Assembly (NCBI GenBank): GCA_011090425.1
Contig: PHGD01000001.1
Span: forward strand, 56,943-120,942
From: Nitrospira sp. LK70
GTDB taxonomy: Bacteria; Nitrospirota; Nitrospiria; Nitrospirales; Nitrospiraceae
Length of the DNA: 64,000 nucleotides
Reading direction: 5' to 3'
The notes under the pieces are model-generated. The model saw only the letters and a list, made by a program, of their open reading frames with translations, was not told where the DNA came from and searched no databases. Position numbers and translations under genes: made by a program. Position 1 is the first letter of the stretch. The number at the start of each line of letters is the position of its first letter. This document shows, one piece after another, positions 17,903 through 26,001 of the stretch.

Positions 17903-18670
17903 TTATTTCTTCTCGACCATCGACAGGACCGACGTCGGCGGGGTGATCGTCCCGATCTCCGCGTCCACTCGATAGCCCGTCACTTTGTAGCCGAGCGGGT
18001 TCTGGATCAGATCCTTTTCCTGCCCCTTCATCGTGTGGCGGTACTCGTAGGAGACCGTCGCGATGAAATACTGCGGTGGCTCCAGGCTGTGCGCGTCGGT
18101 CCGCTTCACCTGCTTCTCGAACCGCACCGTGGCCTTCGGTCCGATCGCATCGCTGTGGACCGTGACACTCAAGACGTTCACGCGCCATTCGATGCCGGTC
18201 CCCAACTGCTTATCGCGGGCGTGTACGCCGTCAAAGAGGCTCGCGTAGTCGCGCCCGATCTCATCCGTACTCATCGCCAAGACTTGGTCGTAGTCGGCTT
18301 GGAGCAGCCGGTACGAGTAGGACTCTCGCGCGATCACATATTTTTGCGTCCAATGTTTATCGAGCAATTCCTGGTAGCCCAGCACGGTCCGATCATCCGC
18401 TGCGCTCACCAGCTCCACGTTCCCCGTGGCGCGATCGATCGCGAAGACATAGGGCACGGTGGTCTTGAACGGAGCCAGACAGGCGAGCCCGATTCCCAAG
18501 ATCACGGCCAGGGCGCAGGAGGTGCCCGCGACCCACCAGGCCTTTCGTTCCGACGCCTCCAACCTCAGCCGCCAGTCGCTATCCCAGTCGCGGCCCTGAT
18601 CGTAGAATTGCGGTTCGTCGGCTGCGCTCACGAGTGCGAGCTCGGTGTTCTTCTCCGTCATCGTTCCCAT
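17903..18670 (-). CDS. virB8: VirB8/TrbF-family type IV secretion protein
   Basis: Inner-membrane assembly factor of 255 residues. A cytoplasmic N-terminus (about 1-45) ends in one transmembrane segment (about 46-66, WWVAGTSCALAVILGIGL) and is followed by a periplasmic NTF2-like domain with VPYVFAIDRATGNVELVS, the paired Tyr/Arg block YVIARESYSYR and VRFEKQVKR. It nucleates the channel by contacting VirB9, VirB10 and VirB6. A second Met four codons in (MTEKN) is an alternative start. It lies 28 bases after the VirB5-like gene. Confidence 0.9.
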   Translation of the reverse strand: MGTMTEKNTELALVSAADEPQFYDQGRDWDSDWRLRLEASERKAWWVAGTSCALAVILGIGLACLAPFKTTVPYVFAIDRATGNVELVSAADDRTVLGYQELLDKHWTQKYVIARESYSYRLLQADYDQVLAMSTDEIGRDYASLFDGVHARDKQLGTGIEWRVNVLSVTVHSDAIGPKATVRFEKQVKRTDAHSLEPPQYFIATVSYEYRHTMKGQEKDLIQNPLGYKVTGYRVDAEIGTITPPTSVLSMVEKK

Positions 18671-18698
18671 GTTCCTATCCTTTGCCTGATGAGCAGGA

Positions 18699-19424
18699 CT
18701 ACGGCGTCCAGGGAGTCATGTGGTCGAACGTCCGTGAGGTGCCGGGGGCCAACATCTTCAGGACGCGTTCCTGCTGTTCCTGTTGCGCGGCCTTTTCTTC
18801 CGCCTCGATCATGGATTTCATCGTCAGGATTCGGTTGGTGTCGTTGCTCACCTGCGCTTGCTCAGCGGCGATTCGACCATTCAGTTCCAGAATCCCTTTT
18901 TCGTCCTCGGTCTGATTAATGCGGGTCGTCAAGGCCCGGATTTGTTGCATCCGTCCGAGCAACATCTGATAGGTGTTCGCGTAGTAGGCCTGACTTTGCG
19001 GTGTCTGATTCAGCATGTTCTGGCAGATCCGCAAGGCATCGCCGGTTTTGCCCTCGCAGTTGTAGATCATGCGGTTGTGACGGATGATCTGTGCCGCTGC
19101 CGTCAAGCCATGGACCCCGCCGGACCGAATGGCGTGGTAGACGGCGTTGACATCGGATGGGACGACCCCGGCGAGGGTGAGGTTGTTCAAGAGACTCCCC
19201 ATGTTGCGCGAGCCCACGATCGCATTGATTTGTTGCTCCGCTTGGAGGATCTGTTGCTGCATCTGCTGGAACTGTTGGATCCAGGCCAGGGCCTGCACGA
19301 TGGATTGCACGAGATTGGCCGTGTCGATGACAGGAATCCCTCCGGCATGGAGTTTCGACATTGGACTCACGAGGATCATCACAACGATTGCCATCGCGAT
19401 CAACGCGCGTTTTAGGTGTGACAT
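18699..19424 (-). CDS. trbJ: VirB5/TrbJ-family minor pilin or pilus-assembly protein
   Basis: A secreted, largely helical protein of 241 residues. A signal peptide (about 1-27, ending KLHAG) is followed by IPVIDTANLVQSIVQALAW and a Gln-rich amphipathic coiled region (about 47-70), the typical start of P-type TrbJ/VirB5. The C-terminal half is a long coiled coil (about 150-225) rich in Glu, Gln and Ala. In related systems it sits at the pilus tip or mediates mating-pair contact. It lies four bases downstream of the TrbL-like gene. Confidence 0.85.
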   Translation of the reverse strand: MSHLKRALIAMAIVVMILVSPMSKLHAGGIPVIDTANLVQSIVQALAWIQQFQQMQQQILQAEQQINAIVGSRNMGSLLNNLTLAGVVPSDVNAVYHAIRSGGVHGLTAAAQIIRHNRMIYNCEGKTGDALRICQNMLNQTPQSQAYYANTYQMLLGRMQQIRALTTRINQTEDEKGILELNGRIAAEQAQVSNDTNRILTMKSMIEAEEKAAQQEQQERVLKMLAPGTSRTFDHMTPWTP

Positions 19425-19427
19425 GCC

Positions 19428-20474
19428 TTACTCCTTTCGTGTGACGCTGTTGCGTAACCGCTCGAATGAGGTCCGTTGATAGAGGTCGCTTCCTGGCTGG
19501 TTCTTCCCGGTGGGAAGCACACTCAGCAGGGCGCGGGCCGCACTGGTTCGCGGCCCACTCAAGGACCCGCCGGTTGAGGCCAAGGCCAGCGGGACCAACC
19601 GACTCAGACCGGACGTGACGCTGTGCAGGAGCAGCATTCCATTTCTGGTGGCATCCCCGCCGGGGTTTCCCAACGAGAGGCCTCCGGCCAAACTTGCTCC
19701 CAGGGACGCGACATGGAGCAAGACATAGGCGGCGGTGATGGAGAGAAACAGCAGGCCGACGACATCCGCCAGGATCGAAGCTGCGGAGTAGGCACTTAGT
19801 ATGTGCAGACAGGCATTCCGCAGCAGGCTCGCGAGAAAGGTGATGACCGCCATGATGAGGACATTGGTGAGCACGGCGACCAGGGCACTGGACAACCAAT
19901 TTTCCGCATAGCGCTGCGTCACGGGAAACATCGCGCAGAAGATAAAGGCCGGCCCGACCGCAAGCAACAGGGCGAGACTCACTTTCGCGACGAGAAAGAG
20001 CCCCATCGCGACGAAGGCCATCACGATCGACGCCGTGGCGCAGATCCCGCCTGCGATGAAGAGTGAGAATTGCGGGACCAATCCAGAACTCGCTTCGGTG
20101 AACAGGGTTTCCATCAGCGTCGTGAAGGGGTCCGCCATCTGGTCGATCGTCCCGCCCATCGAGAGGACTCCGCCGAAAGCAGCAGCGAAGGTCTCTTGAA
20201 TCCCGTCCAATCCTTCCTTCACGAGACTCCGATACTGCGGGCCGTTCAACGTCAGGCCGGTGATGAGCGCCACGCGAAACCAGCGCCACACGAGCGCGGT
20301 GACCGGTTCCTGCACGTCGCCGCGCATGACGTGAAAGCCGGTCCATAGCACATAGAGCGTCACCGCCGTCACGGCGACCGGCGTGAGGACTCCGATCACG
20401 GCATCGCTGGAGGTCACGACATAGTGGTCCAACGCGTTGTTGACCGACTGCTCGATGTAGGTCGCCATGCCCAT
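19428..20474 (-). CDS. trbL: VirB6/TrbL-family polytopic inner-membrane protein
   Basis: A 348-residue membrane protein with at least six hydrophobic segments (about residues 25-45, 60-80, 140-165, 172-192, 215-240 and 248-270). The order and the loop motif around VKVSLALLLAVGPAFIFCA match TrbL/VirB6, which forms the inner-membrane part of the DNA pathway. Its C-terminal 60 residues are Ser/Gly/Leu-rich and soluble. It is placed between virB4 and trbJ with gaps of 8 and 3 bases. Family assignment is based mainly on topology plus context, since VirB6 proteins diverge quickly. Confidence 0.82.
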   Translation of the reverse strand: MGMATYIEQSVNNALDHYVVTSSDAVIGVLTPVAVTAVTLYVLWTGFHVMRGDVQEPVTALVWRWFRVALITGLTLNGPQYRSLVKEGLDGIQETFAAAFGGVLSMGGTIDQMADPFTTLMETLFTEASSGLVPQFSLFIAGGICATASIVMAFVAMGLFLVAKVSLALLLAVGPAFIFCAMFPVTQRYAENWLSSALVAVLTNVLIMAVITFLASLLRNACLHILSAYSAASILADVVGLLFLSITAAYVLLHVASLGASLAGGLSLGNPGGDATRNGMLLLHSVTSGLSRLVPLALASTGGSLSGPRTSAARALLSVLPTGKNQPGSDLYQRTSFERLRNSVTRKE

Positions 20475-20482
20475 AGGTTGCT

Positions 20483-22948
20483 CTATGCGACTCCTCTTCC
20501 ATTCTCCTGCCGGAGACGTTTCCGCGCCGCGATGCGCTCATGAAACAGCGGCAGCCAGGCTGTGGGATCGTCGCCCACGTCGGCTCTAATCTCGTCCAAC
20601 AACGTCACGTTGTCGGTGGTTCCAGAAAGCACGTTCAACAGATCCGTCATACCGCCCAGGTCGAATTGCACGATCGCCGAGCTGTGGCCCTGCTTCACCA
20701 GAAACAGACGGCTCGCTTCCCCGAGATTCTTGATGATGTGAAATTCCGCCTCCGTGACTTTGAACCCCTGCACATAGTCGTCATGATCGGCGCGAGGATT
20801 GGGCAAGAAGATCTGGGTCACGCTCTGTTCCACCATCGTTTTGCCGATGGGATGCCTCAGCACGTCCGAGGGCGATTGCGTCACAAAGACGCCGAGGCCT
20901 GATTGTTTCCTGATGGTCTTTTGCTTGTTGAAGGCAAAGTCCGCGAACAGCGGGTCTTGCAGCGGCTTCCAAAATTCCTCCATGACATAGATGAAGGGCT
21001 CGCCCGTGATCAGCCGTTCGGTCAGATGGAGCAGATAGGCCATGATCGGGGTGCGAACTTCGGGATCATCCAGAAAGTCCGTATAGTCGTATCCAAAGAG
21101 TCGTGTGCCGCTGATCTCGTGGGTATCGTGTGGGTTGTCGAAGGCCCATCCCAGCGCGTGACCGCGGGTCCATCGCTTCAACCTGGCCCTCACACTCTGG
21201 TCGCCGGTGGCCGGTAGGTTCTGGCGAAGGAGGGACAGAGAACGCAGGTCCGGTGAGACGGCCTCACTCATCACCGTCCGCACGGCCTGGCTGATCTCGC
21301 TCTGCTCCTTCGCGGTGAGCCGGGGAATCTCGTCGCCAGGCTGCTTGACGAGTTGGGCCACGAGCTGTTCGCAGAATTGCCAGTTGTTGGGGTTGGGTTC
21401 GAGCTGTAGGGGATTGAACCCGGTCGGCAGTCCTCGTTTCAGGGACTGATACGTCCCGCCCATCGCTCGGATTCCAATTTCAGCGCCGCGATCTTTGTCG
21501 AAGACCACGCAACGGAGGCCCTGGTACTTGGTGGCGAAGGCCAAGAGGCTCAGTTCCAACGCGGTCTTGCCCACACCAGTGCTGCCACAGATGAAGGTGT
21601 TGCCGGGGTACTTCTCGTCGCGTGAATCGCGGTCCTCGGGGGACACGTGGAAGTTAAAATAGTAGGGTTGCCCGCTTGGAGTCTTGAACAGGGCCAGGGC
21701 TTCGCCCCAGGGATTGCCCGCTCGTTTGCCACGGGCGAAGTTGTGAAAGGGGCTGAGGCAGACAAAGTTTCGGCTGGTGATGACGGCTTCGCGCGGCCGC
21801 AGACTCCAGTTGCCAGGAATCTGCGCGAACCAGGCACATTCGGGGATCACGTCGACCCGCGCCATCTTGAATCCCGGCCCGTCCTGAAAGACGGCCCGGG
21901 CATCGGCGAGCGCGGTGCTCACCGATTCCATCCGGTGGCCGAAGATGGCCAGACTGTAGTGGTACTGGCCCAGATCGATGAGCCCACTCTGCAGATCGTC
22001 CGCGGCCTGGTCCATCTGTTCGATTTCGCGCGTCGCCGCGTCTTCCGATGCGATCAAATGTCCTTTCTGAGTGGCGAGCGACTTGAGGGCCGCGCGTTTG
22101 TTGAGGCACGAGAAGCTCTGGGTTTCGATGTACTCGGCATCGCTATAGAGCAAGCCGTTGTTCATGCCAGGCTCGGAGAAGGGCGGGTACTCCTGCATAT
22201 CCAGAAATCCCGCGAATTTCTTCTCGCGCGGGTGCCAGATTTCCATCATGCCAGTCCGGTCGCCGAAGTGCAGGCGAGAAGAGGGGAGGTATGAGGCCAG
22301 CGGCGCCAGGCGTAGGGGGATTTCCTCCCAGACTCCGTTGATGAGGTAACTCAGAAAGGCCAGCTGGTCGGAGTACAGGATGTCCTGTTTCGTATAGGTG
22401 CCCAGGCGGGTGGGCCCATAACGACTCAGACTCGCTTCGAGCTGTTTGCCCATGTCTTCCAGGATGGTCAGCTGTCCGGTTTCGTGCTCTCGTCGTTGGG
22501 CCAGGGTGCGCGTGGACATCCGCGTGAAGAAGCTCGCGATCTTGGACGGAAACGGTCGGTAGAGCAGGGACAGGTACAACTCCGTCGCCATTTGTCGATG
22601 TTGGGTGAAGGACTGATAGTAGCGGTCGGTCAAGGTTTGGCAGAAGGGATTGGGCGAAGTGCCGTGCAACCGCTCGGTGACGACCCGTCGAATTTTATGG
22701 GACCAGACGGCGAAGGACCCGCCGCCCAAGGATCGCAGAAACTGGTGCAGCGCTTCTTTACGGAGCAGGACTTCTGAGCGGTCGGCTGTTTCGAACGTGA
22801 TTCCCTCCAGTTTCCAACAGGCCAGGTATTCGCCACCGCTCAATGTGATGACGGTGGGCGTGATCGTCGTGCCCAGCGGGATATAATCACTCGCAGGAAT
22901 CTGCGCGGACGCGGCTTTTGTGAGGGCGGCCCTGGTTCTCATGATCAT
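20483..22948 (-). CDS. virB4: VirB4/TrbE-family secretion ATPase
   Basis: The largest ATPase of the system (821 residues), required for pilus biogenesis and substrate passage. The N-terminal CagE/TrbE/VirB domain occupies roughly residues 170-400; the ATPase domain follows with Walker A ICGSTGVGKTALELS near 453-466, the nearby VVFDKDRGAEIGIRA, Walker B-like FIYVMEEFWKPL near 660, and the C-terminal FVTQSPSDVLRHP. No extra transmembrane segment is fused. It follows virB3 with a 24-base gap. It is a full-length member of the family. Confidence 0.93.
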   Translation of the reverse strand: MIMRTRAALTKAASAQIPASDYIPLGTTITPTVITLSGGEYLACWKLEGITFETADRSEVLLRKEALHQFLRSLGGGSFAVWSHKIRRVVTERLHGTSPNPFCQTLTDRYYQSFTQHRQMATELYLSLLYRPFPSKIASFFTRMSTRTLAQRREHETGQLTILEDMGKQLEASLSRYGPTRLGTYTKQDILYSDQLAFLSYLINGVWEEIPLRLAPLASYLPSSRLHFGDRTGMMEIWHPREKKFAGFLDMQEYPPFSEPGMNNGLLYSDAEYIETQSFSCLNKRAALKSLATQKGHLIASEDAATREIEQMDQAADDLQSGLIDLGQYHYSLAIFGHRMESVSTALADARAVFQDGPGFKMARVDVIPECAWFAQIPGNWSLRPREAVITSRNFVCLSPFHNFARGKRAGNPWGEALALFKTPSGQPYYFNFHVSPEDRDSRDEKYPGNTFICGSTGVGKTALELSLLAFATKYQGLRCVVFDKDRGAEIGIRAMGGTYQSLKRGLPTGFNPLQLEPNPNNWQFCEQLVAQLVKQPGDEIPRLTAKEQSEISQAVRTVMSEAVSPDLRSLSLLRQNLPATGDQSVRARLKRWTRGHALGWAFDNPHDTHEISGTRLFGYDYTDFLDDPEVRTPIMAYLLHLTERLITGEPFIYVMEEFWKPLQDPLFADFAFNKQKTIRKQSGLGVFVTQSPSDVLRHPIGKTMVEQSVTQIFLPNPRADHDDYVQGFKVTEAEFHIIKNLGEASRLFLVKQGHSSAIVQFDLGGMTDLLNVLSGTTDNVTLLDEIRADVGDDPTAWLPLFHERIAARKRLRQENGRGVA

Positions 22949-22972
22949 AGGACTATTGGAATACTCAGCCGT

Positions 22973-23314
22973 TCAACCCTTCCACTGTGATCGTCTGGTC
23001 TTCCATGAAAGAGGGCCATAGGAAATGGCGCCCCACGTCGCGCGACTCGGTCCGTGCCGGAGTCGCATCCGCGCCCGCATCATCACTTGGCGCAAGCGCT
23101 GATCGTCCGTCTTCGTCGTCTGGCGCATCCAGAGCACGATGGGAATCGCGATCAGCACGAGTCCCAGGGAGAGGTAGCCGCTCACGAGGTAGTACAGCCA
23201 GACCGACATCAACAGAGTCAGGCCGCCGATCAGAATCAGCGGCACGATCGGCACGCCGCCCAACATCGCGGGCCTCGTGCAACCGGTGAAGATGGGATCG
23301 CGAAATCCGTCCAT
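22973..23314 (-). CDS. virB3: VirB3/TrbD-family inner-membrane protein
   Basis: A 113-residue membrane protein. The N-terminus DPIFTGCTRPAMLGGVP is the conserved VirB3/TrbD opening, followed by two close hydrophobic segments (about 24-45 and 48-65) and a basic cytoplasmic tail with TTKTDDQRLRQVMMRAR. VirB3 works with VirB4 and the pilin in pilus assembly. It starts one base after the stop of the pilin gene, consistent with tight coupling. Confidence 0.88.
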   Translation of the reverse strand: MDGFRDPIFTGCTRPAMLGGVPIVPLILIGGLTLLMSVWLYYLVSGYLSLGLVLIAIPIVLWMRQTTKTDDQRLRQVMMRARMRLRHGPSRATWGAISYGPLSWKTRRSQWKG

Positions 23315-23315
23315 G

Positions 23316-23675
23316 CTAGTTGATCAACCAGGCCGCGATGCCCGCCGCGCCGCCCACCAAGATGCCACCAATCACGACGTTACTCACGTCGGACCATTGG
23401 GCATGGCTGAAGGCCATCTTGAACCCCGCCCACATGATGGCGACGGTAAAGAGTGTCACCGCCACACTCGTCAGGACCGTTTGGACGTTCTGCATCACCG
23501 TATTGACCTTGGTGATCTGGGCCCAGGCCGGGTCCGATTCCAACAGGATGACCACTCCGAGGAGCCAAGAGGCGGCAGCGATCAGACACCCATTCCCTCG
23601 GCTGACCCTTCGCAAGGTCCCTGTCCCTGACGTACGCTCCTGTGTCACATCTGCCCTCGACATCACCTCTTCCAT
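23316..23675 (-). CDS. virB2: VirB2/TrbC-family major pilin
   Basis: The likely pilus subunit and first gene of the transfer operon (119 residues from the ATG at 23675, which has AAGGAAGG upstream; the frame is open to 23714). A long basic leader precedes a hydrophobic stretch ending SDPAWAQ, a good signal-peptidase site. The mature part is short (about 75 residues) with two hydrophobic helices (near residues 64-84 and 98-118), the VirB2/TrbC layout. A glycine-rich turn GGILVGGAAG lies in the second helix. The extended cytoplasmic leader is unusually long but is known in this family. Confidence 0.85.
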   Translation of the reverse strand: MEEVMSRADVTQERTSGTGTLRRVSRGNGCLIAAASWLLGVVILLESDPAWAQITKVNTVMQNVQTVLTSVAVTLFTVAIMWAGFKMAFSHAQWSDVSNVVIGGILVGGAAGIAAWLIN

Positions 23676-24421
23676 CTTCCCTTCCTTTCTGTGAAGTGAC
23701 CTCTGTGCTCGCACTCATCGCCAAACGGGGGTGACATGTAGTGAGGTTCAGTTTTTAGTGCAAGCCTGTGGGCACTACGTAGCTACGGCGATCACATGAT
23801 TGAAGTGTGACCGCGAGAATAAAGGAGCATGCGTGTGCCGTTATGGCAGAGAGCGTTCTCTGCCATCGAACGGTCAGCTCACACTTTCTTCGGAGGATGA
23901 ACGAGGCAGCGGACGCTGCGTATCAGGGTTCCAGAGAGCAAAGAATAGTTAATCACGGCGTACAGGGCAGCACCCTTGTTGCCTGAAGGAAAGGATGAGA
24001 TGCGCATGGGCACGTGATGGTGCACTGAGCCGCTCAGCGACTCTCGTGCGTGGGGAGCAATCCCCGGACTATTATCCATCACTCGATTCATGCTCGGTTC
24101 CACATCAACGTGGCTTCTCTTTCTGATTCACTTCGCGCTGCCGATTGCGGCACTCCGTCCATGTCTCGTCGCTCTGAAACAGGCGCGTTCATCGGTCATC
24201 GTCGGTCGATCGGAATTGTTCTGCCATGGAAGGCCGATGTCCTGCCGCGCACTGATCGCCTGAGGCAGCGTCCGCGCCACCACAGTTCTGTCACGGACGC
24301 CGCTGAGTGCTCATCCGCCCGTGCTGCTTCGGCAGTCCTCGCCCTGTCACCTCCGTTGTCCTGCCTGGCGCTTCGGTTTCTGCGAAAGCGCCAGTTCGTT
24401 CAACCTTCAGGAGGTGCCACC
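23676..24421. other. divergent intergenic region between the conjugation operon and radC
   Basis: About 745 bases with no gene I can support; open frames here lack codon-use or homology signs. It must contain the promoter of the - strand transfer operon and that of the + strand radC-like gene. The only clear structural element is the 24-base palindrome at 23843-23866. An oriT would be plausible here, but no relaxase is visible to help recognise a nic site. Confidence 0.5.
23843..23866. promoter_or_regulatory. perfect palindrome upstream of the transfer operon
   Basis: ATGGCAGAGA and TCTCTGCCAT are exact inverted copies separated by the 4-base loop GCGT. It lies 168 bases before the pilin start codon, with no T-run on either side. 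It could be an operator for a dimeric regulator of transfer, or the stem next to an origin of transfer. Position and perfection are seen; function is inferred. Confidence 0.45.
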
Positions 24422-24895
24422 ATGGCCAAACAATCCGTCAACCGACTTGCCGTTCCACAATTCATTCCGCGATACCGTATTACGCTCGTACCTGAGGGTG
24501 GTCACACCGCTCCATCCGGTCTTCTTCGTGATTCCGCTGCCGCAGCTGCCGCACTGCGCCCATGCTTTGACGGGCTCGATCGCGAGCAGTTCCTCGTCTG
24601 TTGTCTCGATGCCAAGAACGTAAGCATTGGCGTGAACATCGTCTCGATCGGGTCGCTCACCCTCAGCATCGTGCACCCTCGTGAGGTCTTCAAATCGGCC
24701 ATCCTCCTCAATGCCTGTGCGATTTTGGCGGTCCACAATCATCCGTCCGGAGATCCCACGCCGAGCCCTGAGGATCGGACGCTTACCACACGACTGCGTG
24801 AAGCTGGAGACTTACTGGGTATCAGGCTGCTCGACCATCTTATTCTCGGTGATGATCGTCTCTATAGTTTTGCAGATCAGGGCTGGCCGCTATGA
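24422..24895 (+). CDS. radC: RadC-like JAB-domain protein
   Basis: A 157-residue protein of the RadC/JAB1-MPN metalloprotease-like family, frequent on conjugative elements. The ATG at 24422 has GGAGG nine bases upstream and fits family length; the longer open frame from 24050 has no Shine-Dalgarno and no homology. The JAB motif HNHPSGDPTPSPEDRTLT (His-x-His, Ser, Asp ligands) is near residues 104-121, and the C-terminus HLILGDDRLYSFADQG is typical. The N-terminal helix-hairpin-helix of chromosomal RadC is absent. Element-borne copies are linked to anti-restriction or transfer but have no settled function. It is transcribed away from the conjugation operon. Confidence 0.88.
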   Translation: MAKQSVNRLAVPQFIPRYRITLVPEGGHTAPSGLLRDSAAAAAALRPCFDGLDREQFLVCCLDAKNVSIGVNIVSIGSLTLSIVHPREVFKSAILLNACAILAVHNHPSGDPTPSPEDRTLTTRLREAGDLLGIRLLDHLILGDDRLYSFADQGWPL

Positions 24896-25366
24896 GGCGG
24901 CAGAGAAAGTCCTGTCGCACATCCCGTCAATTGTCCTTCTGAGCACACGACGCCTGTCGACACATTCGGAAGATTCCAGGTCCCTACCACAAGTGGTGGT
25001 CTGCTTCTGACACAGCGGACGCCCAAAAACTAGGCAACATGCTGAAGGGGTCATGATGCGCTGGCACCCGTGCGCCCAATGCGACTTGTGCACAAGGTTA
25101 TCCCCAAAAGATGGGGACGAAAGGCGGGACCTTCACGGCACTGCTCTTATCCTGCTGTATTCCTTTGTGAGGGCGGTGGCTGGTCGGTGTTCGCGGCGGG
25201 CAGCTGGATGGCTATGTCGAAGGAGTTTCTGTGTCCGGACTCTACATTTATTTATAAGGGATTTTCGGTTGGATGTGTTCAATAGTCGTATCAGCCGCCG
25301 ATGGGGCCGGCGGAATTTGTAAAAGGATGAAAGACCATCCGATCCCCGTAGCGACGTCAGCTCCCG
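24896..25366. other. intergenic stretch between radC and the integrase remnant
   Basis: About 470 bases with no supported gene. It contains an AAGGTTATCCCCA segment near 25096-25108, one mismatch from a DnaA-box-like core, and otherwise nothing I recognise. It could have held an attachment site of the degenerate element. Confidence 0.4.
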
Positions 25367-25777
25367 GTGGTGGATACCAGAAGACTCCTCTCGCAGCTCG
25401 CGACCGATGCGTGGCATGCGCCGCTGTACCATTTGCGGAATGACGCGGTGGCCTCTCTGATGCTCCAGACCGGGCTGCGCACGATCGAAGTGAGTCGGGC
25501 GCGGATCGAGCATCTTCAAGAACATGTCCTGAGCGAAAAGTGGAAATTGTGGGTACATGGGAAGAGGCGGGGATCCGCCGATGAGTCGGTGCAGGTGTTG
25601 TGAGAAGTGTACGAGCGGATTCAAAGTTATCTCGCGCTGCGGCCGGGGCCGTTGAATGGGAGTAATCCGCTCTTTGCGACCATGGCCTGCTACAATCGCG
25701 ACGGGAACGTGGTCACCGCCCCCACCTTTTCCCAGTTCTTCGCCTCACACCGTCCGTGCTGCCGATGCCGTACCTAA
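25367..25777 (+). pseudogene. tyrosine recombinase (integrase) remnant
   Basis: A decayed phage-type integrase. The block from LRNDAVASLMLQTGLRTIEV onward corresponds to the start of the catalytic domain; GLRTIEVSR holds the first catalytic Arg, and KLWVHGKRRG holds the conserved Lys turn. An in-frame TGA at 25601-25603 interrupts it, after which the same frame continues (EVYERIQSYLALRPG, then LFATMACYNRDGNVV) up to a TAA at 25775-25777. The R-x-x-x-x-x-x-R/HxLR region and nucleophilic Tyr are missing, and the N-terminal arm domain is also absent. It was probably the integrase of the neighbouring conjugative element, now inactive. Confidence 0.75.
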
Positions 25778-26001
25778 TTGATCGGCGTGTCTCACTTTGC
25801 GACAGGTTCTCTTTCGCATTGACGGTATCTTTTCCGATTCAGTCCTGTATCCAATTCGATTCAGGGTTCTAAATTATTTCACATTCCCCATGATAAAAAA
25901 TCAGCAGCGTCCATCAACTTGTGGGCTTATAGATCTGGCGCAGGATTTGCCTCTCGCCAAGATCAGTTGTACCTATAATGAGTATGGAGGGGGGGCGGTA
26001 T

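Noticed and set aside
18916..20541. Long - strand frame overlapping trbL and trbJ
   Set aside because: It is Arg/His-rich frame-shifted translation of genuine membrane-protein genes, with no signal of its own.
24050..24421. N-terminal extension of the RadC-like frame
   Set aside because: The ATG at 24422 has a strong Shine-Dalgarno and gives normal element-RadC length; the extension is low-complexity and lacks homology.
25096..25108. DnaA-box-like TTATCCCCA as a replication origin
   Set aside because: A single near-match without iterons, repeated boxes or a rep gene is not enough.
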